From: Oscillospiraceae bacterium
GTDB lineage: Bacteria > Bacillota > Clostridia > Oscillospirales > Ruminococcaceae
Direction: 5' to 3'
Assembly: GCA_022768245.1 (NCBI GenBank)
Contig: JALEMR010000017.1
Coordinates: 1-35,629, forward strand
Length of the DNA: 35,629 nt
Below the pieces are notes generated by a model. That model ran no database searches. It was not told the origin of the DNA and was given only the letters and a program-made list of their open reading frames with translations. The position numbers and the translations under genes are program-made. Shown here piece by piece: positions 14,371 to 22,012 of the stretch. Position 1 is the stretch's first letter. Each line of letters begins with the position of its first letter.

Positions 14371-17013
14371 TTAATTCTCAATTGATAAGCGTTCAACGAC
14401 CGTCTGCTTTGAGCAGACCTTGTAGGTAAGGACGGGGAGGAGTGTCCCCAGAAGGATGAACATGGGGACAGTTATCAGAAAGGGTATGGGACTTAGCCTG
14501 AAATGGAACATCGACAGCACTCCCGAGTCCGCAGAGGATATTATCCGGATAAGCAGCGCTGTAAGAACAGCTGCTGCCGACATGGAGCCTGCTGTGTAAT
14601 ACAGACCCTCCGTTATCAGCATTTCCTTCAGCTGATGTCCCGTCATGCCTATGGACTGCAGCATGGCAAGCTCTCTTCGGCGGGCGAATATCCCCGTAAG
14701 TATGGCATTTGAAAAGTTGAGTATGCCGACAATGCCCACGATCACGCTCAGCGATACGCCGCATACGGTGATCATTCTCGTAAAGGAACTGAATTCCTCC
14801 GCATAGGTCTGTCTGCTTTCGTATGCCGCCGAGGGTTCGATGTTTTCGGTGTAGTCTGCGAGAAACTGTTCCATGCTGTCAATGGAAGCGTCGTCCTCCA
14901 TGTTGAAGGCATAGTAGAGTATGCTGTCCGTGCCGCTGTCGCGTCTGAACACATCAGAGCCCAGTACGAACTCGTCGCCCGGTACTATTTTATATCGGTA
15001 GGACAGCGAATTGGGAACGCTTACGATAGCTGCCACCTCGTATTCAACGTCACGGTATTTCAGCGGTCTTGTACTGTACGGCTCGTTGTCGGAGATCTTT
15101 TCGGGGTCGTCGTATATCTTGCCTGTCAGGGGATCATAATACTCCATTTCGTCCACATAGCGTACGGTTATCACATCGCCGAGCTTTGCCCAGCTGCTTT
15201 CGGGGTCGGGCGAGCCGTTGTCGTCGGTATCGTATACTGCCGCAATGCAGTTATCGCCGCTTTTCAGCCGTTCGATGTCTCCCTCTGATACGAAAAGCTC
15301 GTCAAGGCAGAAATCGTCCATTCCGTAAAGCTGAACAGTGCTTTCGATAAGACCGTTTTCGTTTCTGCTTCTTTCCGTCAGGAAGTCCACGGTCTCGGTA
15401 TCGTTCATCATTCCCACGGTTTTTCTGAAATAGTCCTCGGGGACATATTCACACGCCGCGCTCACCTTTGCATAGGTGGCTCCGCCTTCGGAGATACCTC
15501 CCTGTGCATTGATCATATCCACCGTATCAGCTGTGATATGCTCTGTGCTCTCGGAGCGGAAATATCCCGAGTCCGAAACCACAAAATCCGTAACGGCATT
15601 TGAGCTTACATATTCGTTTATATCAAATCCGTTCGCAAAAGCAAAGGACAGGTTCAGCAGTATAACCGCCAGCGAAAGGGACGCTATGGTGGTGACGGTC
15701 TTGCTTTTGCTCCGTCCAAGATTTGCCGCAGCCATTCTCGGAATGGAGGCAGTTTTCTTTTTTCTGCGCACTTTCTTTGACGGCACGCTCTCCGTGTACC
15801 GCAGAGCCTCTATGGGAGATACCCTTGCAGCTATCATTCCCGGGCGCAGACAGGATATCATCACCGTAACAAGGGAGAACAGCGCTGCGCCTATGAAGAT
15901 AACGGGGCTTACGGAAAGAGCGTCCTGCTGTATTCCGTTAAGCTCGCTCAGCACAACGGGTGTAAGCACTGCGCCGATACCGTAGCCGAGGATAAGTCCT
16001 ATGGGGATACCTGCGGCGGAAAGGCTCATCGCCTGAATGAATATCATCCGCCGTATCTGTCTGCCTGTGGTGCCTATGGTCTTGAGAAGCCCGTAATGAC
16101 GTATGTCGTTGGAGACGGATATGCGGAACACATTGTAGATTATAAGATATCCCGTGAATATGATAAGCAGGATAATAGCCGCAAATGCAAGAATATTTTC
16201 CGCGTCCATGCTCTCTGCGAGATTTGCTTCGATATAGCCCCAGTTTACGCCGATAGGGATAAAATTATCGCCTTCGCTGCGGCTTTCGGACTGATAGCCG
16301 TGGTTTTCCGGTATCTGCATCATATCCTCGGTGATGTGGGCGGAGGACTTCAGCATAACGTCCATATTGTAAGTCCCCGTCATTCCGTCGAGCCCCTGTG
16401 TGCCAAGCTTTGAGAATATCTCCTCTGCGCGGCTTTTCGGGATAAGCAGATGATGTGCGGGAGATGCTTCGTCGCTCTCCCACCAGCCGCAGAGAGTGAA
16501 GGTCTCGGTGGTCTCGGTGCCGTCCACGTCAAAGGTCACGGTAAATTCTGCGCCTATCCCGGGAGTCACGCCCAGCAGGGATAATATCCTTGTATCGGTG
16601 GCAGCTTCGTTTGTGTTTTCCGCGGGGAGATGTCCCTCTTCGGGGGTGAGATACATCCATTCTGCGGCGTTTTCGTCGCAGTAGCTTATCTCGGTGTGCA
16701 GCTTGTCAAAGGGAGCATCAAAGGGCATGCCCACGAATATCCTCTCGGAGTATTCCTTTATGAGGGGGTCGTCCTTAAGCTCGTCGAACTGCTCTTCGGT
16801 GAGGTATTTGAAGCCGCCGTGGGCATAGCCTCCCACCTTGCGGAAATTGGTCTGCTCGTAGCCGTAAGCCGCCGACATCACAATTGTGAACAGCGCCGTG
16901 AAAAGCACGGCAGTAAGCGCAATGGCAAGCACTGCGATAATATTTGCAGAACGGGAGGCCTTCATCTTTCGAAACGCCAGACGGCGTATGCATTTTCTGT
17001 TGGATACCTTCAT
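14371..17013 (-). CDS. ABC transporter permease, FtsX/MacB type, two-module
   Basis: This 880-residue membrane protein is built of two similar halves. In the first there is a helix near 25-48, an extracytoplasmic domain (about 50-275), and three helices between about 285 and 400 (first FtsX domain). A basic cytoplasmic linker (KKVRRKKK near 420) follows. The second half has a helix near 437-457, an extracytoplasmic domain (about 460-755), and three helices between 760 and 870 (second FtsX domain). With the adjacent ATPase it forms an ABC complex of the MacB/LolCDE/Bce superfamily, which work on peptides, lipids or cell-envelope targets rather than as simple importers. The two large external domains differ from classic BceB, which has 10 helices and one large loop. 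The substrate is unknown. It is the last gene of the RR-HK-ATPase-permease cluster, 12 bases after the ATPase gene. Confidence 0.9.
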   Translation of the reverse strand: MKVSNRKCIRRLAFRKMKASRSANIIAVLAIALTAVLFTALFTIVMSAAYGYEQTNFRKVGGYAHGGFKYLTEEQFDELKDDPLIKEYSERIFVGMPFDAPFDKLHTEISYCDENAAEWMYLTPEEGHLPAENTNEAATDTRILSLLGVTPGIGAEFTVTFDVDGTETTETFTLCGWWESDEASPAHHLLIPKSRAEEIFSKLGTQGLDGMTGTYNMDVMLKSSAHITEDMMQIPENHGYQSESRSEGDNFIPIGVNWGYIEANLAESMDAENILAFAAIILLIIFTGYLIIYNVFRISVSNDIRHYGLLKTIGTTGRQIRRMIFIQAMSLSAAGIPIGLILGYGIGAVLTPVVLSELNGIQQDALSVSPVIFIGAALFSLVTVMISCLRPGMIAARVSPIEALRYTESVPSKKVRRKKKTASIPRMAAANLGRSKSKTVTTIASLSLAVILLNLSFAFANGFDINEYVSSNAVTDFVVSDSGYFRSESTEHITADTVDMINAQGGISEGGATYAKVSAACEYVPEDYFRKTVGMMNDTETVDFLTERSRNENGLIESTVQLYGMDDFCLDELFVSEGDIERLKSGDNCIAAVYDTDDNGSPDPESSWAKLGDVITVRYVDEMEYYDPLTGKIYDDPEKISDNEPYSTRPLKYRDVEYEVAAIVSVPNSLSYRYKIVPGDEFVLGSDVFRRDSGTDSILYYAFNMEDDASIDSMEQFLADYTENIEPSAAYESRQTYAEEFSSFTRMITVCGVSLSVIVGIVGILNFSNAILTGIFARRRELAMLQSIGMTGHQLKEMLITEGLYYTAGSMSAAAVLTALLIRIISSADSGVLSMFHFRLSPIPFLITVPMFILLGTLLPVLTYKVCSKQTVVERLSIEN

Positions 17014-17025
17014 GCTGTCACCGCC

Positions 17026-17697
17026 TTAGTGTTCCGAGACGATCCTGCCGTCCTCTATGCGGATCATCCTGTCCGCAGTCTGGGCGATCTCCTCGTTGTG
17101 GGTTATCATCACCATGGTCTGGCTGTACTTTCGGCAGGTCACCTTAAGGAGCCCTAAAACGTCCTGACTTGTCCTGCTGTCGAGATTTCCCGTAGGCTCG
17201 TCAGCCAGTATGATAGCGGGCTTTGAAGCCAGAGCACGTGCGATAGCGGCGCGCTGCTGCTGACCGCCCGACAGCTGCGAGGGGAGATTATTCACCCTTT
17301 CGGAAAGTCCGAGAGTTTCGATAATGCTGTCGATGTGCTTTTCGTCAATGCTGTTGCCGTCCAGTTCAATGGGGAGGGTAACGTTTTCGTAAACGCTTAA
17401 GGTGGGCACCAGATTGAAGCTCTGAAAAACGAAGCCTATCTTTCTTCTGCGGAAGATGGTGAGTTCCTCGTCTTTCAGCGAGAAAATGTCCTTGTCGGCG
17501 ACGAACACCCTGCCTTCGGTGGGACGGTCAAGTCCGCCCAACATATGTAACAGCGTGGATTTTCCGCTGCCCGACGTTCCCACCACGGCGACGAACTCTC
17601 CGTCCTCCACCGACAGGGACACGCCGTCCAGCGCTTTGACTGTATTATCTCCGCTGACGTAATATTTCTTTAGATCTTCGGTTTTAAGTATTGTCAT
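17026..17697 (-). CDS. ABC transporter ATP-binding protein, MacB/LolD type
   Basis: This 223-residue ATPase powers the adjacent FtsX-type permease. It shows Walker A GTSGSGKST (40-48), the Q-loop FVFQSFNLVPTLSVYENV, and the signature QLSGGQQQR. Walker B ILADEPTGNLD and an H-loop MITHNEE follow. The FNLVPTLSVYENVTLP and DEPTGNLD stretches are typical of the MacB/LolD/BceA group. AAGGAGG lies eight bases before the ATG. A TATAAT (17728-17733) and a direct repeat in the 90-base gap upstream suggest that the ATPase-permease pair has its own regulated promoter. Confidence 0.95.
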   Translation of the reverse strand: MTILKTEDLKKYYVSGDNTVKALDGVSLSVEDGEFVAVVGTSGSGKSTLLHMLGGLDRPTEGRVFVADKDIFSLKDEELTIFRRRKIGFVFQSFNLVPTLSVYENVTLPIELDGNSIDEKHIDSIIETLGLSERVNNLPSQLSGGQQQRAAIARALASKPAIILADEPTGNLDSRTSQDVLGLLKVTCRKYSQTMVMITHNEEIAQTADRMIRIEDGRIVSEH

Positions 17698-17727
17698 AAC
17701 AGAACCTCCTTAACTGCTTATGTCTGT

Positions 17728-17785
17728 ATTATAATGGGCGATTCTGTCTCAAATCTTTCCGAAATCTTTCACTCCTGAAAGATTT
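17728..17785 (-). promoter_or_regulatory. Promoter and probable response-regulator site before the ABC genes
   Basis: On the minus strand a TATAAT lies at 17728-17733. GAAAGATTT occurs twice in tandem with an 11-base period (17751-17759 and 17762-17770), starting 17 bases upstream of the -10. OmpR-family regulators typically bind direct repeats one helical turn apart at such positions. There is no -35 consensus, as expected for an activated promoter. A third, inverted copy (17777-17785) can form a hairpin with the second and may end the kinase transcript. Confidence 0.55.
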
Positions 17786-17787
17786 TC

Positions 17788-18690
17788 TCATTTTCTCGGT
17801 AGAAATACCGAAAAGACGGAGCCATTTTCCTTTTCGGAAGTGACCTTGATATAGCCGTTCTCGTCGGAGATTATCTTACGTGCAAGAAAAAGTCCGATAC
17901 CCACGCCGCTTTTGTCGCCGACCTCGGGGGAGCGGTAGAATCTTTGGAAAATCCTAGGTATCTCATCCTCGGAGATACCTATCCCCGTATCGGAGATATC
18001 TATCCGCGCGAACATTTCATACTCTGTGACATTGACCCTGACCTGTCCGCCTGCGGGAGTGTATTTTATGGCATTGTCGATGATGTTCACCAGTGCTTCA
18101 AGGGTCCATTTTATGTCGAATATGGCGGTGATGTCGGTATCGTTTTCAATGGTGAGAGCGATATTTTTCTCCGCGGCGGCATTTTCAAGATGAATTTCGT
18201 CAAGCAGAGCCTTTACGCTGTTTTCCTTGGGGTGAACGGAGACTATGCCGTTTTCCAGCCGCGACGTCTTTACAAGGGAAGAGATGAGAAAGCTCAGCTT
18301 TTCGGTCTGCTCTTCAATTTGCAGGGCAAGGTTTCGGGCACTGTCGGACAGCTTTTCCTCGGCGAGCAGCTCTGAATATATCATGATATTTGCAATGGGA
18401 GTTTTCGTCTGATGTGAGATATCGGAGATAAGGGTCTGTATGCGGTCCTTTTCCTCGCTGATACGCAGCTTGGAGGTCATTCCCTTTGTGATGTAGCGGT
18501 ACATCTTCGATTCTATGCGGGAGAGCTGTTCCTCGGAGAAATGCGCTTCGGAGAAGGTGTTGTCAATGGCTTCGTCCAGCATTTTATCGACGGAATCGAG
18601 TATACTTTTCGTCCGCAGCCGTACCGCAATAAGAGCGATGATAAGCGCGATAACAATGCATATCAATATGATAATTATAACTGTCTGCAT
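17788..18690 (-). CDS. Sensor histidine kinase without an extracellular domain
   Basis: This 300-residue kinase has a single hydrophobic helix at residues 3-24 and no visible extracellular sensor domain. A short linker follows, then a HisKA domain with the phosphoacceptor motif ISHQTKTPIAN (H93). The ATPase domain has NIIDNAIKYTPAG (N box), ISDTGIGISEDEIPRIFQRFYR (G1/F) and GVGIGLFLARKI (G2). Kinases next to ABC pairs of this type often sense transporter activity rather than a ligand directly, which fits the missing sensor. The start is one base past the end of the response regulator gene, so the two are probably co-translated. Its partner is the regulator at 18692-19333. Confidence 0.93.
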   Translation of the reverse strand: MQTVIIIILICIVIALIIALIAVRLRTKSILDSVDKMLDEAIDNTFSEAHFSEEQLSRIESKMYRYITKGMTSKLRISEEKDRIQTLISDISHQTKTPIANIMIYSELLAEEKLSDSARNLALQIEEQTEKLSFLISSLVKTSRLENGIVSVHPKENSVKALLDEIHLENAAAEKNIALTIENDTDITAIFDIKWTLEALVNIIDNAIKYTPAGGQVRVNVTEYEMFARIDISDTGIGISEDEIPRIFQRFYRSPEVGDKSGVGIGLFLARKIISDENGYIKVTSEKENGSVFSVFLPRK

Positions 18691-18691
18691 A

Positions 18692-19333
18692 TCATTTCTC
18701 CCAAACGTAGCCGATGCCGTAAACAGTCTTGACGGGGATACGGGGCAGCTTGTCCCGAAGGCGCTTCACGGTGACGGAGAGGGCATTTTCCTCCACGAAT
18801 TCGGCGCTGTCCCATATCCTGTCGATGAGCATATCACGGGTGAGGGTACGTCCGATGTTGTTGACGAACAGCTTCAGCAGGCGCTGTTCGGTCTTGCTTA
18901 GCTCCACGGGCACGCCCTTATCGGTGAATCTCATATTGTCGAAGTCGAAGCTGTAATCGCCGTATTCGAAAACAGCCGCCTTGTTTTCCCTGCGGCGGGA
19001 AACGGCGTTCACCCTTGCGCGGAGCACAGCCAGTGAAAAGGGCTTGGTGATGTAGTCGTCGCCGCCGCTTTCGAGAGCGGTGACGATGTCCAGCTCCATA
19101 TCGTTTGCGGTCAGGAAGATTATAGGAACGCTGCTTGTGCGGCGGACCTCGCGGCAGAAGTCAACGCCGCTGCCGTCGGGGAGATTTATATCTAAGATGA
19201 TAAGCTCAACGGAGTCGTCCAGCAGCTCCCGCGCGGCTTTGAGAGACAGTGCGCGGAGGGTCTCATTTCCGCCGAGAGAGAGGGCTATGCCGCTGCCAAG
19301 CGCCTCGTCGTCCTCTACGATAAGAATTTTCAT
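18692..19333 (-). CDS. OmpR-family response regulator
   Basis: This 213-residue regulator has a receiver domain (1-115) with acidic residues E7, D8 and D9, phosphoacceptor D48 in LILDINLPDGSG, T75, and K97 in ITKPF. The winged-helix DNA-binding domain (about 120-213) has LSKTEQRLLKLFVNN and VKRLRDKL, ending in the conserved YGIGYVWE. It is the first gene of the RR-kinase-ABC cluster and has its own promoter at 19364-19392. The direct repeat upstream of the ABC genes is its most likely target. The start codon lies just after an AAGGGTG sequence at moderate distance. Confidence 0.95.
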   Translation of the reverse strand: MKILIVEDDEALGSGIALSLGGNETLRALSLKAARELLDDSVELIILDINLPDGSGVDFCREVRRTSSVPIIFLTANDMELDIVTALESGGDDYITKPFSLAVLRARVNAVSRRRENKAAVFEYGDYSFDFDNMRFTDKGVPVELSKTEQRLLKLFVNNIGRTLTRDMLIDRIWDSAEFVEENALSVTVKRLRDKLPRIPVKTVYGIGYVWEK

Positions 19334-19363
19334 ATATGCACACCCTTTGCTTTGTTTGAATAT

Positions 19364-19392
19364 ATCATATCATATCCGAGGGAGAAATGCAA
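19364..19392 (-). promoter_or_regulatory. Promoter of the two-component/ABC cluster
   Basis: On the minus strand, TTGCAT (19387-19392), 17 bases, TATGAT (19364-19369). The -10 region is a tandem TATGATATGAT. The -35 overlaps the T run of the upstream terminator. Confidence 0.65.
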
Positions 19393-19398
19393 GAAAAA

Positions 19399-19425
19399 AT
19401 GCAGCCCACCAAAAGTGAGCTGCAT
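19399..19425 (-). terminator. Terminator of the glutamine synthetase transcript
   Basis: ATGCAGCTCAC and GTGGGCTGCAT (minus strand, 19425-19399) pair with one mismatch and are followed by TTTTTT. The glnN mRNA would therefore include the hairpin element at 19450-19573 in its 3' UTR. Confidence 0.82.
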
Positions 19426-19449
19426 GACCGTTCATTCTTATGAAATATC

Positions 19450-19573
19450 TGCACAAGAGAAGAGGAGCGAAGCAAGTGTGTTTTCTTGCTTCCTGCTTCT
19501 TATTCTCTTGCATCTTGTAGGGAGAGGCGGATGAATCAGGGAAATTCATCCGCCGATAAAGTGAGTAACGCAC
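19450..19573. repeat. Hairpin repeat element, copy 2
   Basis: A long imperfect hairpin (19450-19476 with 19485-19512, arms rich in AAGAGAA/AAGCAAG) is followed by a perfect 11-bp hairpin (19526-19536 with 19544-19554). It carries the boxes CTTGCATCTTG (19507-19517), AATCAGGGA (19534-19542) and TGAGTAACGCAC (19562-19573), in the same order and orientation as in the element at 114-292. Like that copy it lies right after a minus-strand gene. Function unknown. Confidence 0.6.
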
Positions 19574-19625
19574 AGCGGCGAGGGCCGCCGTACATTCGGA
19601 TAAAAGGAACTGTCGAATAGTCAAA

Positions 19626-21710
19626 TCAGACGCTGAACAGCAGGTCGGAATATGTAGGCATGGGCCAAATATCCTCGGGAGTTACTGTTTCAAGCTCGTC
19701 GGCAAAGGCACGGAGAGTCTGCATTGCAGTGAATACGCTGTTTCTGAAGAACTTAGCCGTGGTGAGGACATCGGTCAGACCGCCTGCTTCAACGAGAAGC
19801 TCGTCGATCTTGTCGGTAGCCTCGAAAATGCTCTTTGTAAGACCGCTTACCTTGTTTGCAAGAGCAAGCTCGATCTCAGCGTCAACGCCCGCCGCCTTCT
19901 TGGAAGCGACTGTATCGGTGAGAGCCTTTGCAAACCTGATGCCTGCGGGAATGATCTGCTTTCTGGACATATCCACCATAGTGAGAGCCTCGATGTTGAG
20001 CACCTTGTAGTAGTTTTCAAGAAGGATCTCGGTCCTGGACTCAAGCTCAGCCTTGGTGTACACGCCGAATTTCTCGAACATTTCAACGTTCTTGGCGTCG
20101 GTGTAGTGAGGAATTGCATCAACTGTGGTAGCGTAGTTGGGAAGACCTCTCTTAGCAGCTTCGGCGATCCATGCGTCATCGTAGCCGTTGCCGTTGAAGA
20201 TGATAGCCTTGTGTTCGATATAGGTGTCCTTAAGGAGCTTGTTGAGGTCGGCGCTGAAATCGGAGCTGCCCTCCAGCTTGTCGGCAAATTCCTTAAGAGT
20301 ATTTGCAACGATAGTGTTAAGAATTGTATTGGTGCAGGCAATGGAATCTGCGGAGCCCAGCATTCTGAATTCGAACTTGTTTCCTGTGAATGCGAAGGGA
20401 GAGGTTCTGTTTCTGTCGGTGGTATCCTTGGGGAAGTTCAGAAGAGCGTCTACAGCGATAACGAATTCCTGCTTAGCGTTCTTGGTGATCATGTTGCCGC
20501 TCTCGAGACCGTCGAGGATAGCCTGGAGCTCATCGCCTACGAACATGGAAACTACTGCGGGAGGAGCCTCGTTAGCGCCCAGACGGTGATCGTTTCCTGC
20601 GGATGCAACGGAAAGACGGAGCAGGTCGCTGTTCTCGTGAACAGCCTTGATAACTGCTACGAGGAAGGTAAGGAACTGAATGTTCTCGGTGGGGTTGGAA
20701 CCGGGGTCGAGAAGATTCTGACCGTCGTTTGTGGAAATGGACCAGTTGTTGTGCTTACCGGAGCCGTTCACGCCTGCGAAGGGCTTCTCGTGGAGCAGGC
20801 ATACAAGACCGTGCTTAAGCGCGATCTTCTTCATAAGCTCCATGGTGAGAGCGTTATGGTCTGCCGCAACGTTGGATGTGGTGAAGATGGGAGCCAGCTC
20901 GTGCTGTGCGGGAGCAACCTCGTTATGCTCGGTCTTTGCGAGGATACCCAGCTTCCAGAGCTCTTCGTCCAGATCCTTCATGTATTCCTGAACTCTTGTC
21001 TTGATGTTGCCGAAGTAGTGGTCCTCAAGCTCCTGACCCTTGGGAGCCTTTGCTCCGAAGAGTGTTCTGCCTGTGAAGATAAGGTCCTTGCGCTGATCGT
21101 AGAGCTTCTTGTCAACGAGGAAGTATTCCTGCTCGGGACCAACTGTTGTAGTAACTCTTGTAGCGGTGGTGTTGCCGAAGAGGCGGAGAATTCTCAGAGC
21201 CTGCTCGGAGATAACGTCCATAGAGCGGAGAAGAGGAGTCTTCTTATCGAGTATCTCGCCGGTGTAGGAGCAGAACGCTGTGGGGATATAGAGTGTGTTA
21301 TCCTTGATAAATGCGGGAGATGTGGGGTCCCATGCTGTATAGCCTCTTGCCTCGAAGGTAGCTCTTAAGCCGCCGGAGGGGAAGGAGGAAGCGTCGGGCT
21401 CGCCCTTAACGAGCTCCTTGCCGGAGAATTCCATGATGACCTTGCCGTCGGGAGTGGGGGAGATGAAGGAGTCGTGCTTCTCAGCGGAAAGACCTGTCAT
21501 GGGGTGGAACCAGTGGGTGTAATGAGTAGCGCCCTTTTCGACTGCCCATTCCTTCATAGCGGAAGCGATGACCTCCGCAGCGTCGGGGTCAAGAGCGATG
21601 CCCAGCTGCTTAGTCTTAAGAAGAGACTTATAGACGGGCTTGGGGAGCTTATCCTTCATAACTGTCTCGTTAAATACGTTGCTCGCAAAAAGTTCAGGTA
21701 CGTGTGCCAT
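19626..21710 (-). CDS. glnN: Glutamine synthetase type III (GlnN)
   Basis: This enzyme joins ammonia and glutamate with ATP to make glutamine. At 694 residues it has the length of the GSIII family, well above the 440-470 of GSI. Typical GSIII stretches are seen: [21 protein letters not shown] near 82-102, [20 protein letters not shown], and [31 protein letters not shown] and [13 protein letters not shown] follow. GSIII is common in Ruminococcus, Bacteroides and other gut anaerobes. GAGAAAGGA precedes the ATG. The transcript starts at a strong promoter (21877-21905) and has a 160-base leader with a terminator-like stem, so control by attenuation or antitermination is likely. The 3' UTR contains hairpin element copy 2. 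Confidence 0.97.
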   Translation of the reverse strand: MAHVPELFASNVFNETVMKDKLPKPVYKSLLKTKQLGIALDPDAAEVIASAMKEWAVEKGATHYTHWFHPMTGLSAEKHDSFISPTPDGKVIMEFSGKELVKGEPDASSFPSGGLRATFEARGYTAWDPTSPAFIKDNTLYIPTAFCSYTGEILDKKTPLLRSMDVISEQALRILRLFGNTTATRVTTTVGPEQEYFLVDKKLYDQRKDLIFTGRTLFGAKAPKGQELEDHYFGNIKTRVQEYMKDLDEELWKLGILAKTEHNEVAPAQHELAPIFTTSNVAADHNALTMELMKKIALKHGLVCLLHEKPFAGVNGSGKHNNWSISTNDGQNLLDPGSNPTENIQFLTFLVAVIKAVHENSDLLRLSVASAGNDHRLGANEAPPAVVSMFVGDELQAILDGLESGNMITKNAKQEFVIAVDALLNFPKDTTDRNRTSPFAFTGNKFEFRMLGSADSIACTNTILNTIVANTLKEFADKLEGSSDFSADLNKLLKDTYIEHKAIIFNGNGYDDAWIAEAAKRGLPNYATTVDAIPHYTDAKNVEMFEKFGVYTKAELESRTEILLENYYKVLNIEALTMVDMSRKQIIPAGIRFAKALTDTVASKKAAGVDAEIELALANKVSGLTKSIFEATDKIDELLVEAGGLTDVLTTAKFFRNSVFTAMQTLRAFADELETVTPEDIWPMPTYSDLLFSV

Positions 21711-21792
21711 AATAAAATCCTTTCTCCGCGTAAGCTGCGGTCAAACAATATTGGTGATACCAAAAATTACTCACTTTCTCCGTTGGAAATAC

Positions 21793-21847
21793 AAAAAAGA
21801 CGCTTTTCGGCAGCAGTCCCGAAACAGAACTGTTGCTTTTAAGCGTC
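21793..21847 (-). promoter_or_regulatory. Attenuator-like terminator stem in the glnN leader
   Basis: In the leader RNA, GACGCTT (21847-21841) pairs with AAGCGTC (21805-21799), with an inner stem CAGTTC/GGACTG, and TTTTTT follows. This is a full intrinsic terminator 80 bases before the glnN start codon. An AAAGCAA repeat just upstream may allow alternative pairing. In some Clostridia, ANTAR-type antiterminators control glutamine synthetase genes; no ANTAR gene is in the window. Confidence 0.65.
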
Positions 21848-21876
21848 ATTGCTTTTAGTATCAACCTTATGATAAT

Positions 21877-21905
21877 ATAATATCACATCATTTCCGATTT
21901 GTCAA
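21877..21905 (-). promoter_or_regulatory. Promoter of glnN
   Basis: On the minus strand, TTGACA (21900-21905), 17 bases, TATTAT (21877-21882). Confidence 0.82.
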
Positions 21906-21916
21906 GGGGTAAAAAT

Positions 21917-21953
21917 ATAAAATGCAGGATTTTTTAAAATTCTTGCATTTTAT
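21917..21953 (-). terminator. Terminator of the FecR/InlB-repeat gene
   Basis: ATAAAATGCA at both ends forms an AT-rich stem with small inner mismatches. On the minus strand it is followed by ATATTTTTA. It ends only 12 bases before the glnN -35. Confidence 0.65.
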
Positions 21954-22012
21954 ACATTATTTAAGAGAAATTCGCCGCTATTTTGTAGATTTTTGCATAA
22001 TCTGATTTATAA

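Noticed and set aside
20106-21368. Long + strand frame opposite glnN
   Set aside because: Shadow of glutamine synthetase III.
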